A stretch of DNA of 7,006 nt, taken from positions 1-7,006 of the forward strand of contig DHGK01000239.1 in NCBI GenBank assembly GCA_002402755.1, read 5' to 3'. Under the pieces are notes generated by a model. The model did no database searches, was not told where the DNA came from, and saw only the letters and a program-made list of their open reading frames with translations. Below, piece after piece: positions 1 to 5,261 of this stretch (position 1 is its first letter; each line of letters begins with the position of its first letter). This DNA comes from Planctomycetes bacterium UBA4800. Its GTDB lineage: Bacteria; Planctomycetota; UBA8108; UBA8890; UBA8898. The position numbers and the translations under genes are program-made.

Positions 1-632
1 CGGTAGCTCTTGATGCCGTGGTAGATCGCCGTGCCGAGCTGGAAGTAGGCCTCCGGCACGAACTCGCTCCTGGGATACATGGCAATGAGGCGCTCGTAGA
101 CCGGGCGGCACTCCTCCCAGTTCTCGTTCCGGGCGTAGTGGTTGGCGATGCTGTAGAGCGCGTCGTCGCTGAAGCTCTCGTACGGGTAATCGCGCACGAG
201 CTCATCGAGGATCTTGACGCCGAACGCGGGCGAGCTGTAGGCGATGAAGCCCAGGAAGTAGCGGCTCGCCCTGCCTTCGAGGTAGTCGAGCCCGATCTGG
301 TACTTGCGCTCGAGCGTCTTGCGCAGGAGATCGAGGTCGGGGCGCAGCTTCAGCGCCTGGTCGTAGCACTCAAGCGCGGATTCGCGGTCCTGGACGGCCA
401 GCAGGGCCTCGCCGCGCGCGAAGAACGCCGCCGGGCTCCAGGGCGCGTCGGGCGGCTTCTCGCTCACGGCCGGCGGCTTCTCGCCCGCGCTCGCAGGCTT
501 CTCGCTCACGGCCGGCGGGGGATCGGCCGGGCGCGGCGGCTCCGCAGGAGCCGGATCCGCGGCCAGGGCGGCGACGGCGAGCAGCGCCGCGCACGCGCCG
601 GCCTGCGTCCACCACGGTCGCGCGTTCTTCAC
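1..632 (-). CDS. Exported TPR protein, BamD/YbgF-like (5' part, C-terminus outside window)
   Basis: The 210 visible residues begin at a GTG with a strong GGAGG nine bases upstream. Residues 1-25 form a Sec-type signal peptide (positive KNAR start, hydrophobic core ALLAVAALA, likely cleavage after ALA). No convincing lipobox is present, although BamD proteins are usually lipoproteins. Residues 26-65 are a Pro/Ala/Glu/Lys linker containing a duplicated AVSEKP motif. A first TPR unit spans about 66-99 (FFARGEALLAVQDRESALECYDQALKLRPD region). BamD-like helical repeats follow: RYFLGFIAY, then LDELVRDYPYESFSDDALYSIA, then YERLIAMYPRSEFVPEAYFQLG. The repeated pattern of a tyrosine-proline helix end, a small polar stretch and an alanine helix is typical of outer-membrane assembly TPR proteins. 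Inferred role: a periplasmic scaffold for outer-membrane protein assembly or envelope maintenance. It could equally be a generic periplasmic TPR adaptor. It has its own candidate promoter and is separated from recO by 172 bp. Confidence 0.85.
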   Translation of the reverse strand, partial: MKNARPWWTQAGACAALLAVAALAADPAPAEPPRPADPPPAVSEKPASAGEKPPAVSEKPPDAPWSPAAFFARGEALLAVQDRESALECYDQALKLRPDLDLLRKTLERKYQIGLDYLEGRASRYFLGFIAYSSPAFGVKILDELVRDYPYESFSDDALYSIANHYARNENWEECRPVYERLIAMYPRSEFVPEAYFQLGTAIYHGIKSY

Positions 633-641
633 GTTCGGACA

Positions 642-646
642 CCTCC
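642..646 (-). promoter_or_regulatory. Ribosome binding site fixing the GTG start of the TPR gene
   Basis: The minus strand reads GGAGG, then nine bases, then GTG. No ATG with a comparable site lies nearby in this frame, and the residues after the GTG form a good signal peptide. This decides the start at 632. Confidence 0.8.
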
Positions 647-685
647 GTCGGCCCCGGACCGCCCGCGGGCCTCGCATACACTCAC

Positions 686-691
686 ATTATA
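686..691 (-). promoter_or_regulatory. Candidate sigma-70 -10 box (TATAAT) for the TPR gene
   Basis: The minus strand carries a perfect TATAAT in an otherwise very GC-rich stretch, about 54 bases upstream of the GTG start at 632. It sits in the only spacer between recO and the TPR gene. The predicted transcript would start near 679 and leave a leader of about 47 bases. That leader contains a perfect 10-bp palindrome (GCCCGCGGGC, 661-670). No good -35 box is present at 16-18 bases: the sequence there is TGCGGC or similar, with TTCTGC a few bases further away. The call therefore rests on the -10 box and its position. Confidence 0.45.
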
Positions 692-804
692 TCGGACCTA
701 CCGGGGCCGCCGCAGAAGCCTTCCGCGCGCAACCGCACGGGCCGGGAATGCAAATGAACCCGAATACATGCGTCCGCACGGGGCGCGAATACGGCTTGCG
801 CGGC

Positions 805-1515
805 TCAAGACACCAGGTAGAACGGGTATTCTAACACGCGGCGGCGGAATGCCAAAACATGATTCGCCCAGTCGATGAGAAAGCGCACCGCGCCGCCCCG
901 CGCCGCCGCGTCGGAAAGGCCCTCCCCGCGCGCCGCCCGCAGAATCGCGCCGGGGAGCAGGCGGTCGGCCTCGGCCGGGTGCCGGCCGCAGACGATGCCG
1001 CCGGCCTCGTGGCTGAAGCCGCAGCGCGCCGCCTCCCGCAGCGGCACACCGCACTTGACGCAGGCATCGAGACGCGGCAGGAACCCGGCGCCGTCCAGGC
1101 CCGCGCGCAGGAAGAGGAGCAACGCCTCCTCCGATCCCCCGTCGAGCGCCCGCAGCGCGTTCACGACCAGCTCGAAGAACTCGGCATCGCCCTGCTCGGG
1201 CGCCGCGAAGCACGCGGCGAAGGCCAGGACGACGAACGCGTCGGCGATGCGGGCGCGGTCGCGCGTGATGCGGCGCGGGCACTCGATCTCCTGGGCCTCG
1301 GTGACCAGTCCGAGCCCGCCCCGCGGCCGGGGAATGTAGACGAGCTCGTACGTGCGCCCCGCATCGAACCCCCCGCCGAACATCGGGTTGCGCGGCCGCC
1401 ACACGCCCTTGGCGAGCAGCCCCAGCAGCCCCCGGCCGGGCGTCAGGAGATGCACGACCTGGCTCGTGTTCCCGAAGTTGACGCACCGGAGCGCCACGCC
1501 GACCGTTCGCCGCAT
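805..1515 (-). CDS. recO: DNA repair protein RecO
   Basis: RecO works in the RecFOR pathway, loading RecA onto SSB-coated single-stranded DNA and annealing complementary strands. At 236 residues it has the usual family length. Residues 1-78 match the RecO N-terminal OB fold: a GVALRCVNFGNTSQVVHLLT strand-turn-strand, GLLGLLAKGVWRPRN (the LxAKGxRRP-type motif), then GGLGLVTEAQEIE. A helical middle follows. A zinc-finger segment begins LDACVKCG (C152, C155) and continues with FSHEAGGIVCGRH (C176, H179). The fourth position is His, where many homologues have Cys. The C-terminal helix is rich in Arg and Phe. Start choice: the DNA reads GTGATG. I take ATG (1515) because GGAG lies five bases before it; GTG at 1518 would add one Met. 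The start overlaps the stop (TGA, 1517-1515) of the upstream CNNM/CBS gene, so the two are probably translationally coupled. No clear terminator follows. Confidence 0.93.
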   Translation of the reverse strand: MRRTVGVALRCVNFGNTSQVVHLLTPGRGLLGLLAKGVWRPRNPMFGGGFDAGRTYELVYIPRPRGGLGLVTEAQEIECPRRITRDRARIADAFVVLAFAACFAAPEQGDAEFFELVVNALRALDGGSEEALLLFLRAGLDGAGFLPRLDACVKCGVPLREAARCGFSHEAGGIVCGRHPAEADRLLPGAILRAARGEGLSDAAARGGAVRFLIDWANHVLAFRRRVLEYPFYLVS

Positions 1516-2795
1516 CACGGCTCCGCCCCCACGTGCACGCGCACGGTCTTGATGCGGCGCTCGTCGGCATCGACCACCTCGAAGCGCACGTTGCCGTGCG
1601 CGATGCTCTCACCCACGCGCGGGATCCGCCCCCAGAGGCCGTACAGGAAGCCCGCGAAGGTCTCGTACGCGTCGTCCTCGGGCAGGACGAGATTGAGCGC
1701 GCGTTCCAGGTCGCCGGCGCGCATCGCCGCCTCGACCTCGAACGTCCGCTCGTCGATCCTGCGCAGGCGCGCCCCCGCGCGCTGGATCTCGAACTCGTCG
1801 GCGATCTCCCCGACGATCTCCTCCAGGATGTCCTCGATCGTGATGAGGCCGGCGGTGCCGCCGTACTCGTCCAGCACGATCGCGATGTGGAAGCGCTGCG
1901 TCTTGAACTCCTGGAAGAGCGCGCTGATCTTCTTGTTCTCGGGCACGAAGTACGCCTTGCGCACGATGTCCTCGATCCTGAGCGACTCCCAGCCCGGCGC
2001 GCCGAAGTGCCGCAGGAAGTCCTTGACGTACAGGATGCCCACGATGTTGTCCTGCGTGCCCTTGAAGACCGGGATCCGCGAGTGGCCGCAGGTCGTCGCG
2101 ACGCGGATGCCTTCGGGCAGCGCGAGATCCGCCGACATCGCGACCATGGCGATGCGCGGCGTCATGACGCTCGATGCCTCGGCGTCGTAGAAGCTGATGA
2201 TCGACTGGATCATGTCCTTGCCGCCGCGCTCGATGAGGCCCTCGCGCTCGCCGTCCTCGGCCGCGGCGAGGATCCCCTCCTCCACGGCCTCCTCGGACCG
2301 CTTGTCGAGGTCCCCGCCGCCCGCGCGGACGAGAAACCGCAGGATCGCGCGGTGCGTGCGGACGAGCGGCACGGCGACGCCGAAGAGCCGGCGCAGAACG
2401 CCGAGGCAGCGCGCGACCACCGGCTCGGGTATCGTCTGGCTCACCGCCCGCGGCACGACCTCGAGTCCGACGGCGACGGCCGCGATGAGACCCGCGAAGA
2501 TCCCGACGGCCGTGCCCGTGCTCATGTCCTCGGCCACCGCGCGCCACGCGAGGAGCCCCATGATGAGCAGCCGCCCGGTCTGGTCGACGGCGCCCAGAAG
2601 CGCGCCGCAGTCATCGAGCGCCTCCTGCTCGGGCGCCTTGAGGGCCGGCCGGCCGCGGCGGCGCAGGTACGCGTTGAGGCGCGTCTCGGACCGCGCCTCG
2701 ATCGAGCGCGCAAGGAACGCCCCGGCCGCCATGACGGCGTACAGGCCGGCCACGGCGGGCCAGAAGAGAATGTCCACGGCTTCGTGCCACGTCAT
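1515..2795 (-). CDS. CNNM/CorC-type membrane protein: DUF21-like domain, CBS pair, CorC_HlyC domain
   Basis: This 426-residue protein has the domain order of the CNNM/CorC/HlyC family, members of which are implicated in Mg2+/Co2+ efflux. Residues 9-28, 75-90, 95-113 and roughly 130-147 are hydrophobic and form a DUF21-like membrane part; EVVPRAV (112-118) corresponds to the usual GE-x-IPK motif. A linker with EEAVEEGILAAAEDGEREG leads to the CBS pair: MTPR (211-214), SRIPVF (239-244), GILYVKDFL (253-261), then DEYGGTAGLITIEDILEEI (309-327). A CorC_HlyC transporter-associated domain covers about 343-423. The CBS pair is highly typical. The membrane domain is divergent: the usual SGxETAL motif of the first helix is replaced by GAFLARSIEARSE. 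Start: the frame stays open to 2921, but the extra 42 residues translate the intergenic repeat, so I choose ATG at 2795. No clear Shine-Dalgarno sequence precedes it (GGCTCCT lies just upstream), and an in-frame GTG at 2804 is an alternative. Its stop overlaps the recO start. Confidence 0.9.
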   Translation of the reverse strand: MTWHEAVDILFWPAVAGLYAVMAAGAFLARSIEARSETRLNAYLRRRGRPALKAPEQEALDDCGALLGAVDQTGRLLIMGLLAWRAVAEDMSTGTAVGIFAGLIAAVAVGLEVVPRAVSQTIPEPVVARCLGVLRRLFGVAVPLVRTHRAILRFLVRAGGGDLDKRSEEAVEEGILAAAEDGEREGLIERGGKDMIQSIISFYDAEASSVMTPRIAMVAMSADLALPEGIRVATTCGHSRIPVFKGTQDNIVGILYVKDFLRHFGAPGWESLRIEDIVRKAYFVPENKKISALFQEFKTQRFHIAIVLDEYGGTAGLITIEDILEEIVGEIADEFEIQRAGARLRRIDERTFEVEAAMRAGDLERALNLVLPEDDAYETFAGFLYGLWGRIPRVGESIAHGNVRFEVVDADERRIKTVRVHVGAEP

Positions 2796-2845
2796 AGGAG
2801 CCACGCCGCCGAGCGATCGCGGATGCGCCGCCCCCCCGAAGACGA

Positions 2846-2871
2846 TGCCACGAAGGCACGAAGACACGAAG
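2846..2871 (-). repeat. Inverted copy of the CACGAAG array
   Basis: The plus strand reads three CACGAAG units spaced by one base (period 8) after TGC. Its reverse complement matches 3223-3248 in 24 of 26 positions, and matches the decayed array at 2975-3000 less well. Arrays of this CACGAAG type are, from general knowledge, common in intergenic DNA of many environmental bacteria and often give rise to spurious protein predictions. Confidence 0.85.
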
Positions 2872-2900
2872 TGCTGCACGGAGCTTTGTGCCTTGTCGCG

Positions 2901-3055
2901 CGGCAGCACGACGCACCGCAATCCCTCCCGTCAACGCCGCCCGCGGCCTGCGCGCCGGGAAGCACCGAGGCGCCCTTCGTGGCTTCGTGTCCTTGTCGCA
3001 ATCCGTCCATCCCGACTTCTTTCTCGCGCAAGACGACAGGCCGTCCGCCCGCGGG
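2901..3055 (+). repeat. 155-bp direct repeat, copy A
   Basis: This copy aligns without gaps to 3149-3303 at an offset of 248 bases; I count 19 mismatches in 155 positions (about 88% identity). It contains a decayed CTTCGTG array (2975-3000) and ends with the GACGACAGGCCG segment. A further CTTCGTG-like remnant, CTTTGTGCCTTGTCGCG, lies just before it (about 2884-2900). Confidence 0.9.
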
Positions 3056-3074
3056 CATTCACGTGTCCCGATAT

Positions 3075-3107
3075 GCGTTTCCGATGCACCGCGCGCGTGT
3101 GAAACGC
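3075..3107. other. Small hairpin between the two direct repeats
   Basis: GCGTTTC (3075-3081) is complementary to GAAACGC (3101-3107), a 7-bp stem, with an extra CAC/GTG pairing inside. It lies between repeat copies A and B. On the minus strand no T tract follows, so it is not a convincing rho-independent terminator for the upstream operon. Confidence 0.35.
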
Positions 3108-3148
3108 CCGTAGTCTACAACCCGGCCGCCCGCGTGAGAACAGCCCGG

Positions 3149-3303
3149 CGGCAGCGCGACGCACCGCAATCCCTCCCGCCAGCGCCGCCCGCAGCGTGCG
3201 CGCCGGGAACTACCGAGGCGCCCTTCGTGCCTTCGTGTCTTCGTGGCAATTCGTCCATTCCGACTTCCTTCTCGCACAAGACGACAGGCCGCTCGCCTGC
3301 GTG
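3149..3303 (+). repeat. 155-bp direct repeat, copy B
   Basis: This is the second copy of the unit at 2901-3055. Its array (3223-3248) keeps three clean CTTCGTG units with period 8, so it looks less decayed than copy A. A short GCGTGAGAAC motif occurs before it (3131-3140) and at its end (3299-3308), suggesting part of another unit upstream. Confidence 0.9.
3223..3248 (+). repeat. CTTCGTG short tandem array (period 8) inside copy B
   Basis: Three CTTCGTG units are separated by single C or T bases and followed by GCA. This is the opposite orientation to 2846-2871, with two mismatches in 26. It is the best preserved array in the window. Confidence 0.85.
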
Positions 3304-3492
3304 AGAACGGCGCTGCGGTCCCGCGCGGACGCATCCATGCAGACATCGGCATCGGGCGCCGCGGGCCGCGAGTTCCCGTAACCGCCGCTCGCGCGCTTCA
3401 CGGGCCGCCGCCCGGACGGGACCGCGGCCCCGCACCGCCGCGTGTTACGGGACCGGGTTCTCCCGCCGGCGCGGACCGAACGCGCAGGCCCG

Positions 3493-4551
3493 CTACCGCC
3501 GGAAGATGGGCAGGTAGCCGAGCGGGACCTCGAGGATCAGGACCGCCATGGCGGTCGCGCACTCGTCCCCGAAGCGGTCCTTCCAGCGCCAGCCCTGGCG
3601 GCGGCCTTCCTCGATGAGCTGCGGGAACGCCCGCGACTGCCACGTGCGCCACCTCTCCCCGCCCGCCAGGAAGAACACCTGCGCCGCGTAGAAGTTGCCG
3701 TAGAAACGGTAGCGCGCCGCCGCGTCGAGCGGCGCCAGCGGCGTCTTGCTCAGGTAGCGCTCCAGGCAGTCCAGGCCGCGGCGCACCTCGTCCGACCCGT
3801 ACGCGCCGAGCGCCTGAAGGCTCGCCACCGACGCGCACGTCAGCTCGAAGGTCGACCACGCGACCTCGGGCGCGACCTGGTAGCGGAAGCTCCCGTCCGC
3901 CTTCTGGCAGCGCTCGACGTACCGGCGCGCGCCGGCGATCAGCTCCTCGTCGACGTCGAACCCCACGTTCCGGGCGCCGCGCAGCGCCTGCAGCACGCAC
4001 ACGGTGACGCTGTTCTCGTCCTGATGGCTCTCGTTGGTCGGGCCGTAGTACCACCCGCCCTCGCGGCTTCGCGCGCTCCTGATGCGCTCGATCCCCCGCC
4101 GGATCGCATCGCCGGCCTTGCGCTGCACGCCGGCGGGAAGCTCGCCGTACGCCTGCGTGAGGAAGAGCACGCCGAGCGCGTGCCCGTGCATGGGGTGGTC
4201 CTCGCCGGCCTTGGCCAGGAACCCCGGATGCGCCTCGGACTGGGCGCTCTCCAGCACGTACTTCAGGCACAGCGCGATCTGCTCGCCGTACCGGCCGCGG
4301 TTGTAGCCGTACCCGGCGCCGAGGAACGCCATCCCCGCCAGGCTCGTGACGCCGACCTGGTACTTGGCGCCGATCGAACCGAGCTCGCGCGACTGCTGCG
4401 CCGCGAGGAACTCGAGGCCCTTGGCGATGGCGTCGAGCTGCTCGGCGCGCAGGGCGGCCTCGGCGGCCGGCGGGCCGGCCTCCTCCCGGAGCGCCGCGCC
4501 CGGCTGTTCGGAGGCTGCGAGCAGAACGGCGCAGGCCGCACCCAGCATCAC
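3493..4551 (-). CDS. Exported alpha-toroid protein, prenyltransferase/squalene-oxidase repeat type, non-catalytic
   Basis: This 352-residue protein has a short hydrophobic N-terminus (about 2-13, ACAVLLAA), a weak signal peptide without a positive start. The rest is repeated helices ending in Gly/aromatic turns, as in squalene-cyclase and prenyltransferase alpha/alpha toroids. Visible units are GLEFLAAQQ (45-53), the GHALGVLFLTQAYGELP helix (123-139), GIERIRSARSREGGWYYGPT (153-172), ARRYVERCQKADGSFRYQ (208-225) and a C-terminal block ending ATAMAVLILEVPLGYLPIFRR. The end resembles C-termini I associate with planctomycete toroid proteins. No DxDD cyclase motif is present (DVDEE at 199-203 is not it) and no prenyltransferase zinc site is evident, so binding or scaffolding is more likely than catalysis. 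Start: GTGATG again. GTG (4551) has GGGAG ten bases upstream; ATG at 4548 is one codon later. It overlaps the stop of the upstream gene, implying coupling. The substrate is unknown. Confidence 0.82.
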   Translation of the reverse strand: MMLGAACAVLLAASEQPGAALREEAGPPAAEAALRAEQLDAIAKGLEFLAAQQSRELGSIGAKYQVGVTSLAGMAFLGAGYGYNRGRYGEQIALCLKYVLESAQSEAHPGFLAKAGEDHPMHGHALGVLFLTQAYGELPAGVQRKAGDAIRRGIERIRSARSREGGWYYGPTNESHQDENSVTVCVLQALRGARNVGFDVDEELIAGARRYVERCQKADGSFRYQVAPEVAWSTFELTCASVASLQALGAYGSDEVRRGLDCLERYLSKTPLAPLDAAARYRFYGNFYAAQVFFLAGGERWRTWQSRAFPQLIEEGRRQGWRWKDRFGDECATAMAVLILEVPLGYLPIFRR

Positions 4552-5261
4552 TTCGTCGTGTCTCCCTCGCTCAAGCGCTCGAAATAGCGCCGGATGAGCC
4601 CCTCGTACTTGGCGGGCACGCCCGGCCTCCCGCTCGCCTCGATGAGCGCGCGCACCTCGCCGGGCAGAAACCCCCAGCCGCCCGTTCCGCCCTTCTCGGT
4701 GAGCGGGCCGGCGACGCCCGCGGGCGGCGGCGCCGCCTTCTTGACATCGTCGTTCGGCAGCTTGCCCGGCTGCTCCTTGCCGTCCTTCCGGAGCTCGCCG
4801 TCGGCGGGCTGCGGCTCCTTGCCCTGCTCGGGCTTCGCGCCCTCGGGCGCGCCCGGCTTCTTGCCCTCCGGTTTGCGGCCCTCCATCTTCTCAAGCTCGC
4901 GCCGCTTCTTCTCGGCCTTCTGGTCCTCGGACTCCTTGCCGTCCTGGGGCTGCGAGGAGCTCGATCCGCCGCCGCCGCTCGACGAGGACTGCATCTTCCT
5001 GAGCGCCTCGATCAGCTCGTCGATATCGGACACCACCTGCTTCTGCAAGCTCTGGCACTCCTCGCCGCTTTCCTTGCGGTTGAGCATCCGCTCGATGAGG
5101 GCTATGTTCTTCGTGATGTCGTCGAAGAGCCCGTCGAGGCCCTCGCCCGGCGCGGGCGGCGCGATCTCGGCGCCGCGGCACAGGGCGGCGCACGCGAGCA
5201 GGACGAGCGGCGCGAGGGCGCCGCCGCAACCGCCGAGACTATTCCTTCCTGGCCGGTTCAT
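4548..5261 (-). CDS. Exported low-complexity linker protein with short helical domain (unknown function)
   Basis: I do not recognise a named family for this 237-residue protein. Residues 1-30 are a signal peptide (Arg at 3 and 6, hydrophobic 15-28). LLAC at 21-24 is an imperfect lipobox, so a lipoprotein is possible. Residues 41-90 look helical: GLFDDITKNIALIERMLNR, then EECQSLQKQVVSDIDELIEALRKMQ. Residues 91-104 are a Ser/Gly run, and 105-180 are almost only Lys, Glu, Pro, Gly, Asp and Gln, presumably disordered. Residues 191-232 form a distinct block, GGTGGWGFLPGEVRALIEAS followed by PAKYEGLIRRYFERLSE. The LQKQ-x-DxDELI helix and the WG-x-LP...YxxLIRRYF ending are combinations I associate with secreted planctomycete proteins. 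It overlaps the upstream coiled-coil gene by 23 bp and the downstream toroid gene by 4 bp. Most likely it is a periplasmic or envelope-anchored partner of both neighbours; this is inferred from context only. Confidence 0.8.
   Translation of the reverse strand: MNRPGRNSLGGCGGALAPLVLLACAALCRGAEIAPPAPGEGLDGLFDDITKNIALIERMLNRKESGEECQSLQKQVVSDIDELIEALRKMQSSSSGGGGSSSSQPQDGKESEDQKAEKKRRELEKMEGRKPEGKKPGAPEGAKPEQGKEPQPADGELRKDGKEQPGKLPNDDVKKAAPPPAGVAGPLTEKGGTGGWGFLPGEVRALIEASGRPGVPAKYEGLIRRYFERLSEGDTTK

Larger units (their letters stand above)
2796..3492. other. 697-bp intergenic region rich in repeats, no credible gene
   Basis: Between the alpha-toroid gene and the CNNM/CBS gene both strands have open frames, but none has a family-like protein, a good ribosome site or conserved composition. 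The stretch holds two 155-bp direct repeats, short CACGAAG arrays in both orientations, a C7 run (2831-2837), a small hairpin (3075-3107) and an 8-bp inverted repeat (CCCGTAAC 3375-3382 / GTTACGGG 3444-3451). I see no recognisable -35/-10 pair for the CNNM gene and no GC hairpin followed by a T tract after the toroid gene. Confidence 0.75.

Noticed and set aside
199..632. Classical BamD lipoprotein assignment with gene symbol
   Set aside because: The TPR pattern fits, but there is no lipobox and the C-terminal part is outside the window, so I give no symbol.
698..1612. Minus-strand open frame (304 codons) overlapping recO in another frame
   Set aside because: Arg/Ala/Gly-rich out-of-frame translation of recO, which itself has family motifs in its own frame.
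859..2190. Plus-strand open frame (443 codons) opposite recO and the CNNM gene
   Set aside because: Shadow of two well-supported minus-strand genes; the translated sequence has no family features.
2796..2921. N-terminal extension of 42 residues on the CNNM protein
   Set aside because: The extension translates the CACGAAG array and part of repeat copy A; membrane-protein features begin only at the ATG at 2795.
1533..3113. Long plus-strand open frame (526 codons) opposite the CNNM gene and the intergenic repeats
   Set aside because: It is antisense to a clear CNNM/CBS gene. Its composition (Arg, Asp, Ala, His, Val) is what the complement of GC-rich codons yields, with no recognisable domain.
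2846..3303. CRISPR array
   Set aside because: The repeats are long, few, diverged and present in both orientations; no regular spacer-repeat pattern exists.
3375..3451. Terminator for the toroid operon from the CCCGTAAC / GTTACGGG inverted repeat
   Set aside because: The arms are only 8 bp, separated by about 60 bases, with no T tract on the minus strand.
3442..4587. Plus-strand open frame (381 codons) opposite the toroid gene
   Set aside because: Antisense shadow; the minus-strand product has clear toroid repeats and a signal-like N-terminus.
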